Shown one piece after another: positions 17,098 through 25,577 of a stretch of 64,000 nt of DNA (its first letter is position 1; each line of letters begins with the position of its first letter). Both the position numbers and the translations under genes were made by a program. The notes under the pieces are model-generated. The model made no database searches. It saw only the letters and a list, made by a program, of their open reading frames with translations, and was not told the DNA's origin. Source of the DNA: Mesorhizobium helmanticense (lineage in GTDB: Bacteria > Pseudomonadota > Alphaproteobacteria > Rhizobiales > Rhizobiaceae); the NCBI RefSeq assembly GCF_003034915.1, contig NZ_PZJX01000057.1:56050-120049 (forward strand), written 5' to 3'.

Positions 17098-18056
17098 CCG
17101 CGCTGGCTCCCATCAGACTGTCGTCGAGGCTGCGCGCGAACCAGGGCGTCCTGGTCGTTGCCGCGCTGCTGGTCATCCTGCTGATCTTCGGCGCCTTCAT
17201 TTCAGACCGGTTCCGGACCACGTCGAACATCCTCAACATCTTCGAGCAGTCGACGGGCCTGGCCCTGGTCAGCCTCGGCCAGACGCTGGCGATCCTTACC
17301 GGCGGCATAGACCTTTCGGTCGGCTCGATGATCAGCCTGCTGTCGACGCTGACCTCCGGCCTGATCGCCGGCAAGGTGTCGATGGTGCTGCCGGTGGCCA
17401 TCGGCATTCTTCTGCTTGGCCTGCTGATCGGTATCTGCAACGGCCTGCTCATCATCTGGCTGCGCGTCCACCCGTTGATCGTCACGCTGGGCATGAGCGC
17501 GGTGCTGCAAGGCATCGTCCTGCTCTATTCGCTGGGACCGGCGGGCTCGGTGCCGCCGAGCTTCAACTTCCTCGCCTATGGCAAGGTGCTCGGCCTGCCG
17601 ATCGGTGCCGTCTTTATCCTGGTCCTGTTCCTGCTGGTGGCGCTGTTCCTGCGTTATGCCAGGCTCGGCCGCTACATCTATGCCGTCGGCGACGACGAGG
17701 TCGGCGCGCGGCTGATGGGCCTGCCCCGGGCGCGGGTGATGCTGACGGTCTACGGATTTTCCGGCTTCTGCTGCGGGCTGACCGCCATCTATCTGACCAG
17801 CCGGTTCAGCGTCGGACAGCCCTACACGGGACTGAACTACACGCTCGCGTCGATCACGCCGGTGGTCGTCGGCGGCACGCTGCTCAGCGGCGGCAAGGGC
17901 GGCGTTTTCGGCACGCTGCTTGGCGTCTATCTCGTCTCGCTTATAAACAACGTCCTCAACTTCATGGACGTGTCGACGCATTACCAGCTCATCGCCCAGG
18001 GCCTGATCGTGATCGCGGCGGTGTCGATCTATGTCGAGAAGAAGAAGAGGGTCTGA
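17094..18056 (+). CDS. Sugar ABC transporter permease 1
   Basis: A 320-residue RbsC-family membrane protein. It contains LGQTLAILTGGIDLSVGSMI (the conserved GG-x-DLSVG motif), many hydrophobic helices and the C-terminal VVVGGTLLSGGKGGVFGTLL. Its ATG overlaps the ATPase stop (ATGA), and its own stop overlaps the next ATG by one base. With permease 2 it probably forms a heterodimeric channel. Confidence 0.92.
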   Translation: MTALAPIRLSSRLRANQGVLVVAALLVILLIFGAFISDRFRTTSNILNIFEQSTGLALVSLGQTLAILTGGIDLSVGSMISLLSTLTSGLIAGKVSMVLPVAIGILLLGLLIGICNGLLIIWLRVHPLIVTLGMSAVLQGIVLLYSLGPAGSVPPSFNFLAYGKVLGLPIGAVFILVLFLLVALFLRYARLGRYIYAVGDDEVGARLMGLPRARVMLTVYGFSGFCCGLTAIYLTSRFSVGQPYTGLNYTLASITPVVVGGTLLSGGKGGVFGTLLGVYLVSLINNVLNFMDVSTHYQLIAQGLIVIAAVSIYVEKKKRV

Positions 18057-19024
18057 TGGTCGACGTCTCTCAAGCAAGCGGCGCGGAGGGTCCGGCGATT
18101 TCGATGAGAAGCCGGCTGTCGCCCTATGCGCTGCCGATCTTCCTGATCGCTCTGATCGCCGTTTCGGGCATTGTCTCGCCGGCCTTCCTGTCGACCAGCA
18201 ACATCTCCAACATGCTGCTGCAGGTTGCCCCGCTCGGCATCGTCGTCATCGGCCAGGCCTTCGTCATCATCCTGCGCGGCCTCGACCTTTCGGTGTCGTC
18301 GGTGATGGCCACCGCGGCGGTCATCGCGACCGGATTCTCCGGCCAGAACTCCGACGTGCTTTCGATCCTCTTGATCGCCGTCGGCATCGGCATCGCCACC
18401 GGCCTTGTCAATGGCTGGCTGGTGACCAAGCGCAGCGTTTCGCCCTTCCTCGCCACACTGGCGACGATGATCGTGCTGCAGGGCTTTCGGTTTGCCTATA
18501 CGCAAGGCGCGCCATCGGGCAACGTGCCGCCGCTGTTTCGCCTTATCGGCTCGGCGACCTGGCATGGCGTGCCCTACAATATGATGCTGCTTGTCGTGCT
18601 GGCGATCGTCTTCGGCGTCGTGCTGGCCAAGTCGCGCTTCGGCCGCGAGGTCTATATCACCGGCGGCAGCCCGACGACGGCGCGGCTGCTCGGCATCAAC
18701 GCCGACCGCGTCACCATCATCGGCTATGTCATTTCCGGTGCGCTCGCGGCAATCGCCGGCCTGGTGCTGAGCGGCTATGTCGGGATCGTCGACAATTGGG
18801 TCGGCCGCGGCTTTGAACTGGATTCGATCGTGGCTGCGGTGATGGGCGGCATATCGCTTTCGGGCGGCCAGGGCGGCATCCTCGGCGGGCTGTTCGGCGC
18901 TGCCATCCTGGTCGTCGTCTTCAACGCCGTGCTGCTGTTCGGGCTGCCGGTGCAGTTGCAGATCATCATCAAGGGCATGGTCATCGTCTTGGCCGCCGCC
19001 TTCTACGTGCGGCGGCGCATCTAG
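18056..19024 (+). CDS. Sugar ABC transporter permease 2
   Basis: A 322-residue RbsC-family permease with GQAFVIILRGLDLSVSSVM and GGISLSGGQGGILGGLFGA. A stretch of about 20 polar N-terminal residues precedes the first membrane helix. The one-base TGATG overlap with permease 1 sets the start at 18056. Sequence divergence between the two permeases suggests they play different roles in one transporter. Confidence 0.92.
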   Translation: MVDVSQASGAEGPAISMRSRLSPYALPIFLIALIAVSGIVSPAFLSTSNISNMLLQVAPLGIVVIGQAFVIILRGLDLSVSSVMATAAVIATGFSGQNSDVLSILLIAVGIGIATGLVNGWLVTKRSVSPFLATLATMIVLQGFRFAYTQGAPSGNVPPLFRLIGSATWHGVPYNMMLLVVLAIVFGVVLAKSRFGREVYITGGSPTTARLLGINADRVTIIGYVISGALAAIAGLVLSGYVGIVDNWVGRGFELDSIVAAVMGGISLSGGQGGILGGLFGAAILVVVFNAVLLFGLPVQLQIIIKGMVIVLAAAFYVRRRI

Positions 19025-19080
19025 CAGCCGCTCGCGCAGGCGTCGGCCGGCTCGCAGACAATCGTTCAAGGAGGAACACA

Positions 19081-19848
19081 ATGGGCAGGCTTCAGGACAA
19101 GGTCGCCATCGTCACCGGCGGCGCGCGCGGCATCGGGGGTGCTACGGTTCGCCGCTTCGTCGAGGAAGGCGCCAAGGTGGCGATCATCGACGTGCTCGAG
19201 GCTGACGGCGAGGCGCTGGCGAAGGAGCTTTCCGAAGGGGGTGCCGAGGCGATCTTCCTGAAGGTAGACATCACCAAGGAGCAGGAGGTTCAGGCGGCGG
19301 TCGACAAGGTCGTCAAGAAATGGGGCCGCCTCGACATACTGGTCAACAATGCCGCGATCACCGGCGTCAACAAATTCGCGCATGAGGTGACGGTCGAGGA
19401 ATGGGACCGAGTGTTCGACGTGAATGTCAAAGGCACGTTCCTGTGCACCAAATATGCGGTACGGCCGATGATGGAGCAGAAGTCCGGCGCCATCGTCAAC
19501 TTCTCGTCGATCTACGGCCTCATCGGCAATGACGACATCCCGCCCTACCACGCCACCAAGGGCGCGACGCTGATGATGAGCAAGACGGACGCAATCTGCT
19601 ACGCGCCCTACGGCATCCGCGTCAACGCGGTGCATCCCGGCTCCACCATGACCGAGATATTCATGAAGTGCGCCGACACCTATCCCAAGGGTAAACAGGC
19701 CTATCTCGACATGATGAAGGAGAAGCATCCGCTGCGCCTCGGCGAGCCGGTGGATGTGGCGAACTGCGTGCTGTTCCTCGCTTCGGAGGAAGCGCGTTTC
19801 GTCACCGGCGCCAGCCTCGTCGTCGATGGCGGCTACACGACACAGTGA
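19081..19848 (+). CDS. SDR-family oxidoreductase
   Basis: A 255-residue short-chain dehydrogenase. Cofactor motif TGGARGIGG is at about 13-21, followed by NNAA and the catalytic YHATKGAT. The aspartate after the second strand (IIDVLEADG) suggests NAD preference. GGAGG is just upstream of the start. It is the first enzyme after the ABC operon, 56 bp downstream, and probably co-transcribed. The substrate is unassigned. Confidence 0.9.
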   Translation: MGRLQDKVAIVTGGARGIGGATVRRFVEEGAKVAIIDVLEADGEALAKELSEGGAEAIFLKVDITKEQEVQAAVDKVVKKWGRLDILVNNAAITGVNKFAHEVTVEEWDRVFDVNVKGTFLCTKYAVRPMMEQKSGAIVNFSSIYGLIGNDDIPPYHATKGATLMMSKTDAICYAPYGIRVNAVHPGSTMTEIFMKCADTYPKGKQAYLDMMKEKHPLRLGEPVDVANCVLFLASEEARFVTGASLVVDGGYTTQ

Positions 19849-19870
19849 TCGCATTTCCGGAGACCAGAGC

Positions 19871-20938
19871 ATGAAAGCCGTCCGATTCCACGCAGCCAGG
19901 GACATCAGGGTCGAGGACGTCGCCGAGCCGACTGCCAGGCTCGGCGCGCATGACGTGCTGATCAAGCCGGTCATCACCGGAATCTGCGGCACCGACCTGC
20001 ACGAATATATCGCCGGGCCGATCGTCACGCCTGTTACCCCGCATGTCTATAGCGGCGCGACCAACCCGCAGATCCTCGGCCACGAATTCAGCGCCGTCGT
20101 CGTCGACATCGGCTCCGGGGTGACCAATGTGAAGGTCGGCGACCGCGTTTCGATCCAGCCGCTGATCTCGCCGCGCGACGACTATTTCGGCCGGCGCGGG
20201 CTCTATCACCTCAGCCCGCAAATGGCCTGTGTCGGCCTGAGCTGGAAATGGGGCGGCATGAGCGAACTCGCCATCGTCAACGACTACAACGTCGTGCCGG
20301 TGCCGGCCGGCGTCAGCGACATCCAGGCGGCGATGATCGAACCGGCCGCCGTCGCCATCTATGGGACCGACCGCGGCGGCGTGCAGTCTGGCTCGACCGT
20401 GCTGGTCTCCGGCGCCGGACCGATCGGCGCGCTGACGCTGCTGGCGGCCAAGGCGGCGGGCGCTGCGCAGATCTTCGTCAGCGAGCCGAACCCCAACCGC
20501 CTGGCCAAGGCCAGGGAACTGGTGCCCGGCTGCATCGCCATCGACCCGACCAAGGACAATCTCGACGAGATCATCGCCGACTTGACCGAGGAAGGCGTCG
20601 GCGTCGACGTCGCGCTTGAATGCGTGGGACTGGAAGCAAGCCTCAACGCCTGCGCCCGGGCGGTGCGCCGCCAGGGCAAGGTGGTGCAAACCGGCCTGCA
20701 CATGAAGCCCGCCAGCATCGACGCGATGCTGTGGGCGCTGAAGGACATCACGGTCGAGGCGACCTGGTGTTACCCGGTGCAGGTGTGGCCGCGCGTCATC
20801 CGCATGGTCGAGGCCGGCATCCTGCCGCTGGAGAAGGTGGTGACGGCGAAGATCTCGGCCGAGGACGTGGTGGAGAAAGGCTTCGAGGCCCTGCTCGACA
20901 AGGCCGGCAAGCATTTGAAGATCCTGGTGAGCGTCTAG
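19871..20938 (+). CDS. Zn-type medium-chain alcohol/polyol dehydrogenase (butanediol dehydrogenase-like)
   Basis: A 355-residue medium-chain dehydrogenase. Catalytic zinc ligands are visible: the Cys of GICGTDLHE (about residue 39), the His of GHEFSAVV, and a glutamate further on. The Rossmann motif is GAGPIG. The overall pattern (GICGTDLHEYIAGP) resembles 2,3-butanediol / L-threonine-type dehydrogenases. The four-cysteine structural zinc lobe is not seen; the equivalent stretch (SPRDDYFGRRGLYHLSPQMA) lacks cysteines. It lies 22 bp after the SDR in the same operon. The substrate is unassigned, a polyol or keto-sugar being likely. Confidence 0.88.
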   Translation: MKAVRFHAARDIRVEDVAEPTARLGAHDVLIKPVITGICGTDLHEYIAGPIVTPVTPHVYSGATNPQILGHEFSAVVVDIGSGVTNVKVGDRVSIQPLISPRDDYFGRRGLYHLSPQMACVGLSWKWGGMSELAIVNDYNVVPVPAGVSDIQAAMIEPAAVAIYGTDRGGVQSGSTVLVSGAGPIGALTLLAAKAAGAAQIFVSEPNPNRLAKARELVPGCIAIDPTKDNLDEIIADLTEEGVGVDVALECVGLEASLNACARAVRRQGKVVQTGLHMKPASIDAMLWALKDITVEATWCYPVQVWPRVIRMVEAGILPLEKVVTAKISAEDVVEKGFEALLDKAGKHLKILVSV

Positions 20939-20993
20939 GCGGGCGATCGCCCCGCTGCCGTGACCCAAAGCAATGACTGGAGGAAATATCGAA

Positions 20994-21773
20994 ATGGCAA
21001 GCAACGCATTCGCGAACTATTCGCTCGAGGGAAAAACGGCAATCGTGACCGGTGCGGCCGGCGGCATCGGCAGCGCGATCACCGAGCGGCTGGGCAGCCT
21101 CGGTGCGACCGTCGTGCTTGCCGACGTTACCGACCGCGTCATCGACGCCGCCAGGGAATGGTCGGACAAGGGCTTCAAGACCAAGGGCATCAAGATCGAC
21201 GTCACCAACAGCGCCGATGTCGATAAAGCCGCGGCTCGCCTCAATGAGGAGTTCGGTGCGATCGACATACTGGTCGCCAATGCCGGCATCTCCTACGAAA
21301 GCACGACCGCGGATCATTCCGACGAGGACTGGCGTCGCTGCATGTCGATCAACCTCGACGGCATCTTTTTTTGCGTGCGCTCCTTCGGCAAGCGCATGGT
21401 CGAGCGCAAGCGCGGCAGCGTCGTGTGCATTTCCTCGATCGCCGGCATCAAGGCGGTGCGGCCGGAACTGCATGCCGGCTATGACGTCTCCAAGGCCGGT
21501 GTCGCCCATCTCTGCCGCGTCGTCGGCGTCGAATGGGCGCCCTACAATGTCCGCGTCAATGCGGTCGGGCCGGGCTACACCGAAACCGAAATGCTGAAGA
21601 AGGTCGGCGCCGCGCAGCCCGACGTGATGGCGACCTGGATCAACGACACGCCGATGAAGCGCCTGCTGCAGCCGGCCGAAATCGCGGCGTCTGTTGCCTT
21701 CCTGGCTTCGGACGCGGCGAGCGGCATTACCGGCCATGTGCTGATGACCGATGCCGGCTACTCGGCTTCATAG
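20994..21773 (+). CDS. SDR-family oxidoreductase
   Basis: A 259-residue short-chain dehydrogenase with TGAAGGIGS, ANAG and the catalytic YDVSKAGV, ending in a typical TGHVLMTDAGYSAS. Start 20994 follows GGAGG at 20979-20983; an ATG at 20973 in the same frame would leave that Shine-Dalgarno inside the gene. It is in the same operon as the preceding dehydrogenases. Confidence 0.89.
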   Translation: MASNAFANYSLEGKTAIVTGAAGGIGSAITERLGSLGATVVLADVTDRVIDAAREWSDKGFKTKGIKIDVTNSADVDKAAARLNEEFGAIDILVANAGISYESTTADHSDEDWRRCMSINLDGIFFCVRSFGKRMVERKRGSVVCISSIAGIKAVRPELHAGYDVSKAGVAHLCRVVGVEWAPYNVRVNAVGPGYTETEMLKKVGAAQPDVMATWINDTPMKRLLQPAEIAASVAFLASDAASGITGHVLMTDAGYSAS

Positions 21774-21825
21774 GATTCCTGCTCGAAGCAACGGGCAGAG
21801 ACAAGCATCAGAATCGGAACCGAGC

Positions 21826-22842
21826 ATGATTTCATCGCAGGATAGGCCAGTCAGAGTGGCAATGGTTGGCCTCGGCTGGTGGGGCCGCAAGATGGTGGCG
21901 GTGCTCGAAGGCGCCAGGCCGCATCTCGACGTGGTCTGCGCCGTCGAGCCCGCGCCCGGCGCCGAGGAATTCTGCGCCGAGCATGGCCTGAAGCTGCTCG
22001 GGAATTATGCCGAGGCCCTGGAGAGCCCCGACGTCGAAGCCGTCATCCTGGCGACGCCGCATTCGCTGCACGAACAGCAGATCGCGGATGCGGTGGCGGC
22101 GGGCAAGCATGTCTTTTGCGAAAAGCCGCTGGCGATGACCAAGGCCGGTGCGGAAAAGGCGGTGGCGCTGTGCAGGGAGGCGGGGCTCGTTCTCGGCATG
22201 GGGCATGAGCGGCGCTTCGAGCCGCCGATCGCCGGCATGCTGGCGGCGGCCGCCGATGGCCGCCTCGGCCGCATCCTGCAGGTCGAGGCGAATTTCAGCC
22301 ACGACAAATTCCTCGGCCTCGATCCGTCGAACTGGCGGCTGAACGCCAGCCAGGCGCCGGCAGCGGGCATGACCGCAACCGGCATCCATCTGACCGACCT
22401 GTCGGCGAAGCTGCTGGGGCCGGCGCGCGATGTCCGCGTCGCCTGCGAGAACCTCGCATCGCAGATCCCGCAAGGCGACACGCTGAGCGCGCATATCCGC
22501 TTCCATGGCGGCGGCACGGCCTATGTCTCGGCGACGCTGGCCACGCCCTTCGTCTCGCGCTTTGCCGTGTTCGGCACCAAGGGTTGGATCGAGGTTCGCG
22601 ACAAGGCGCATGTCGAGGCGCCGGCCGGCTGGGTGGTCACCAGCGCCTCGACCGGCACGCCGATCGAAGTGGCAGAGGTCGGCCCGGCCGAACCGGTGCG
22701 CGACAATCTGGTGGCTTTCGCCGCGGCGGTGCGCGGCCGCCAGGCCTATCCGATCACCGGCGAGGACATGATCAACAACATCGCCATCCTCGAAAGCATC
22801 ATCAAGTCGGCGGCGACCGGAATGGTCGAGACGGTCGGCTGA
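21826..22842 (+). CDS. Gfo/Idh/MocA family oxidoreductase
   Basis: A 338-residue NAD(P)-dependent sugar or inositol oxidoreductase. The Rossmann motif is in VAMVGLGWWGRKMV, the catalytic-type CEKPL about 100 residues on, then GHERRFEPP and a C-terminal alpha/beta domain with TGIHLTDL. It is clearly paralogous to the minus-strand gene at 31620-32618, which shares GLGWWG, CEKPL, GHERR and TATGIH-TDL. The two loci may use related substrates. It is part of the oxidoreductase chain downstream of the second ABC transporter. Confidence 0.9.
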   Translation: MISSQDRPVRVAMVGLGWWGRKMVAVLEGARPHLDVVCAVEPAPGAEEFCAEHGLKLLGNYAEALESPDVEAVILATPHSLHEQQIADAVAAGKHVFCEKPLAMTKAGAEKAVALCREAGLVLGMGHERRFEPPIAGMLAAAADGRLGRILQVEANFSHDKFLGLDPSNWRLNASQAPAAGMTATGIHLTDLSAKLLGPARDVRVACENLASQIPQGDTLSAHIRFHGGGTAYVSATLATPFVSRFAVFGTKGWIEVRDKAHVEAPAGWVVTSASTGTPIEVAEVGPAEPVRDNLVAFAAAVRGRQAYPITGEDMINNIAILESIIKSAATGMVETVG

Positions 22843-22862
22843 ACGAGACGGGAGACATCCAA

Positions 22863-23840
22863 ATGCGCGCGCTGGTCTTTGAAACGCCCGACAAGCCTGT
22901 GATCGTCGATAGGCCGATGCCCGGCATCGGCGATGGCGAGGTCCTGATCAAGACCAGGACCGTCGGCATCTGCCATTCGGACTACGAACTCCTGGCCGGC
23001 CGCTACATCATCCCGATCTCCTATCCGGTGACGCCCGGCCATGAATGGTGCGGCGAGATCATCGAGGTCGGCCGTGGCGTCAAGGGCTGGAGCGTCGGCG
23101 ACCGTGTCGTCGGCGAATGCGTGGTGCGCACGCCGGAGCGGCTGCACCATTTCGGCTTCTCGATGGACGGCGCCGACCGCGAGTACTTCTCCGTCAATCC
23201 GGACTGGCTGCACAAATTGCCCGAGGGCATCGACGACAAGCGCGCCTCGCTGATCGAGCCGTTCACCTGCGGCTTCTATGCGGTGCTGCGCTCGGGCGGC
23301 ACCAATGCCAGCGAGACCGTGGTGATTTCGGGCGGCGGCACGATCGGCCTGGTCTCGGCGGCGGCCGCGATCGGCATGGGCGCGCGCGTCATCGTCGTCG
23401 ACCCGATCGCCCGCCGCCGCGAGGTGGCGCTGCGGCTGGGAGCGACCGAGGCCGTCGATCCGGCACAGGACGCCGTCGCGCAGGTCATGGAGCTGACCGG
23501 CGGCAAGGGCGCCGATCTGGTGGTCGAGGCGTCCGGCCACGACGCTTCGCTTGCCAACACTTTCGAATTCGCCCGCGAGGACGGCCGCGTGTCGATGGTC
23601 GGCATCAATATCGGCCGCAAAATCCCGGTCGAACTCGGCAAGATCCAGATCAAGAACCTGACGGTCAAGGGCTGTATCGGTTCGCCGGGCGTGTGGCCGG
23701 CGGCGATCCGCTTCCTCGAGCGGACCGGCATCGACCTGACGCCGATCCAGACCCACACATTCGGCCTCGACGAGGCGGTCGCCGCCTTCGAGCTCGGCAA
23801 GGATGCCAGCCAGTGCATCAAGGTCACGCTGACGGCCTGA
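22863..23840 (+). CDS. Zn-type alcohol dehydrogenase (MDR family)
   Basis: A 325-residue medium-chain dehydrogenase. Catalytic zinc ligands come from GICHSDYELL (Cys about 38) and GHEWCGEI (His and Glu). The Rossmann segment reads ISGGGTIGLVSA. As in the dehydrogenase at 19871, no four-cysteine structural zinc lobe is visible. It begins 20 bp after the MocA-type gene. It probably oxidises a sugar alcohol or keto intermediate of the same pathway (inferred). Confidence 0.88.
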   Translation: MRALVFETPDKPVIVDRPMPGIGDGEVLIKTRTVGICHSDYELLAGRYIIPISYPVTPGHEWCGEIIEVGRGVKGWSVGDRVVGECVVRTPERLHHFGFSMDGADREYFSVNPDWLHKLPEGIDDKRASLIEPFTCGFYAVLRSGGTNASETVVISGGGTIGLVSAAAAIGMGARVIVVDPIARRREVALRLGATEAVDPAQDAVAQVMELTGGKGADLVVEASGHDASLANTFEFAREDGRVSMVGINIGRKIPVELGKIQIKNLTVKGCIGSPGVWPAAIRFLERTGIDLTPIQTHTFGLDEAVAAFELGKDASQCIKVTLTA

Positions 23841-23857
23841 ACCAAGGGGAGAAAATC

Positions 23858-24157
23858 ATGTCCAAGCAATTGACCGTCGTCGCGCATCTCGTCGCCCGGC
23901 CCCACACGATCGAAGAGACGAAGAAATTCCTGCTGTCGCTGATCGACGCGACGCGGGCGGAGCCTGGCTGCATCGACTACGACCTGCACCAGGACGACGA
24001 CAAGCCGGCCGAGTTCACCTTCTATGAGAATTGGAAGAACCGGGCGGAGTGGGACAAGCACATGGAAACGCCGAACCTGCATGAATTCGCGCGCCGCGCC
24101 GGCGAGCTGTTCGCGGTGCCGCCGCAGATCCGGCTGATGACGATGATCAGCAAATAG
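23858..24157 (+). CDS. Antibiotic biosynthesis monooxygenase (ABM) domain protein
   Basis: A 99-residue single-domain ABM / dimeric ferredoxin-like protein: EPGCIDYDLHQDDD, FTFYENWKN and FARRAGELF are classic family stretches. Members include LsrG (an isomerase or cleavage enzyme for a phosphorylated autoinducer intermediate) and quinol monooxygenases. In a sugar pathway an isomerase or repair role is plausible. Its position, 17 bp after a dehydrogenase and 18 bp before an SDR, marks it as part of the operon. Confidence 0.85.
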   Translation: MSKQLTVVAHLVARPHTIEETKKFLLSLIDATRAEPGCIDYDLHQDDDKPAEFTFYENWKNRAEWDKHMETPNLHEFARRAGELFAVPPQIRLMTMISK

Positions 24158-24175
24158 ATTCCGGGAGGCGCCTTC

Positions 24176-24895
24176 ATGGCAAAGCTTGATGGAAAGATAG
24201 CGCTGGTCAGCGGCGCGGCGCAGGGCATCGGCCGCGCGGTCGCCGAACTCTTTGCCGAGGAAGGCGCCGTTGTCTATGCCGGCGACGTCAAGCCGGTGAA
24301 GCCGGCCAAGGGTATCGAGGCGCTGACGCTGGATGTTTCCAGGCCGGACGATTGGGAAAAGGCCGTGGAGACCATCCTCGCCCGGCACGGCAAGCTCGAC
24401 ATTCTGGTCAACAATGCCGGCATCGTGCGCGCCTATGAGCAGCTCATGGAAACCGATCTCGACGCCTGGAACGCGGTCGTCGCCGTCAACCTCACCGGCA
24501 GTTTTCTCGGCATCAAGGCGGTGCTGCCAGCCATGCGCAAGGCCGGCAAGGGTTCGATCGTCAACTTCTCGTCGATCTGGGGCAGCGTCGGGGTCGCCGG
24601 CGCTGCAGCCTACAATGCCGCCAAGGGCGGCGTGCGCAACATGACCAAGAATGCCGCGGTGACCTACGCGCCCGAAAACATCCGCGTCAATTCGGTGCAT
24701 CCCGGGCTGATCCGCACACCGCTGGTCGAAGCCCAGTCGGACGACATGAACGCCGGCATCATCGCGCAGACGCCGATGGGCCGGATGGGAACGCCGCGCG
24801 AGGTGGCGAATGGCTGCCTGTTCCTGGCAAGTGACGATTCTTCGTTCGTCACCGGCAGCGAGCTGGTGATCGACGGCGGTTACCTGGCGCAGTGA
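24176..24895 (+). CDS. SDR-family oxidoreductase
   Basis: A 239-residue short-chain dehydrogenase with SGAAQGIGR in the cofactor position, NNAGI, catalytic YNAAKGGV and a C-terminal VTGSELVIDGGYLAQ. GGGAGG precedes the start. The stop codon (24893-24895) is immediately followed by, and overlaps by two bases, the first arm of a repeat hairpin (24894-24900 with 24919-24925). Confidence 0.89.
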   Translation: MAKLDGKIALVSGAAQGIGRAVAELFAEEGAVVYAGDVKPVKPAKGIEALTLDVSRPDDWEKAVETILARHGKLDILVNNAGIVRAYEQLMETDLDAWNAVVAVNLTGSFLGIKAVLPAMRKAGKGSIVNFSSIWGSVGVAGAAAYNAAKGGVRNMTKNAAVTYAPENIRVNSVHPGLIRTPLVEAQSDDMNAGIIAQTPMGRMGTPREVANGCLFLASDDSSFVTGSELVIDGGYLAQ

Positions 24896-24990
24896 GGCGC
24901 GCCGCGTTCAGACGCGATGCGCCTCACTGCCTTGTTTTTATGCATGTCGTTGCCCCCAAAACCGCTGCGCACTTTTGGGCGACATGCAAT
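24894..24990. repeat. Composite dispersed repeat, family A, copy 1
   Basis: Two hairpins: arms 24894-24900 / 24919-24925, then ATGCATGTCG (24940-24949) pairing with CGACATGCAA (24980-24989). The interior contains AAAACCGCTGCGCACTTTT. The same organisation recurs, inverted, at 49118-49225. The second hairpin alone is at 46672-46718 and a rearranged copy is at 55098-55172. Confidence 0.75.
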
Positions 24991-25003
24991 AGCGGAGGAA
25001 GAC

Positions 25004-25399
25004 ATGAACGTGACCAACGCAAGGATCGAACCGACCATCGAACATGGCGGCACATGCCGCACCTATTTCATGGTGCCGAAGGAAGCCATGCGCGCCGAGA
25101 CCGAAGGCTCCTATCTCGAATATGTCTCGGAGTTCGAGATATCAGCCGGCTCCCATCTGGAGCCGCACCGGCACAACACGCATGAATTCTACTACGTGCT
25201 GAAGGGCCGCGCGCTGATGCAGATCGGCACTGAGAAGCGCGAGGTCGTGCCCGGCGACCTGATCCACATTCCGCCGAACGCGGTGCACACGATCGCGCCT
25301 GTCGGCGACGCGCCGCTGCGCGCCCTGGCCTTCGCCGCGAGTTTCCTGCCGCCGGGCGGCGCCGGCAGCGAAGCCGAAAAGGCCGAGCTGCCTGGCTGA
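25004..25399 (+). CDS. Cupin-domain protein
   Basis: A 131-residue single cupin. Motif 1 is GSHLEPHRHNTHEFYYVLKG with the expected HxH, Glu spacing. Motif 2 is PGDLIHIPPNAVHTI with its His. These residues would bind one divalent metal. Start 25004 follows GGAGG. It probably acts as an isomerase, dioxygenase or binding protein in the sugar pathway; the function cannot be assigned. Family-A repeat copy 1 separates it from the SDR, so it may have its own transcript. A rho-independent terminator follows. Confidence 0.85.
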   Translation: MNVTNARIEPTIEHGGTCRTYFMVPKEAMRAETEGSYLEYVSEFEISAGSHLEPHRHNTHEFYYVLKGRALMQIGTEKREVVPGDLIHIPPNAVHTIAPVGDAPLRALAFAASFLPPGGAGSEAEKAELPG

Positions 25400-25447
25400 C
25401 AGGCGCCTCGCCGTTCTCTACTTGCAAATTCCTCCCAGGACCTGGCT

Positions 25448-25476
25448 CCGCTACGCAAGTAGCGGGCCTTTTTTTT
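25448..25476 (+). terminator. Rho-independent terminator after cupin gene
   Basis: The stem CCGCTAC / GTAGCGG (25448-25454, 25459-25465) has a GCAA tetraloop, followed by GCC and eight T residues (25469-25476). It closes the plus-strand catabolic cluster. Confidence 0.85.
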
Positions 25477-25489
25477 GGGCCTGACCCGA

Positions 25490-25504
25490 GGTTCATATTG
25501 AGAA
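25490..25504. promoter_or_regulatory. Candidate operator upstream of Old Yellow Enzyme gene
   Basis: GGTTCA-TAT-TGAGAA has one arm identical to the perfect site at 12013-12027, and its left arm matches the reverse complement of the 11934-11948 site at 5 of 6 bases. It lies between the terminator and the gene start at 25578, a promoter-like position. Confidence 0.42.
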
Positions 25505-25577
25505 TCATTGCGCATGCCTCGCCCGTTCGGCTTTGGCATGATCCGGTATGCGAGCGGCGCAGGGAGGAAGATTTGGA

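Noticed and set aside
25497..25515. Fur/Irr-type iron box (TTGAGAATCATTG)
   Set aside because: The match is partial. The sequence is better explained as part of the TGAGAA operator family, and no iron gene follows.
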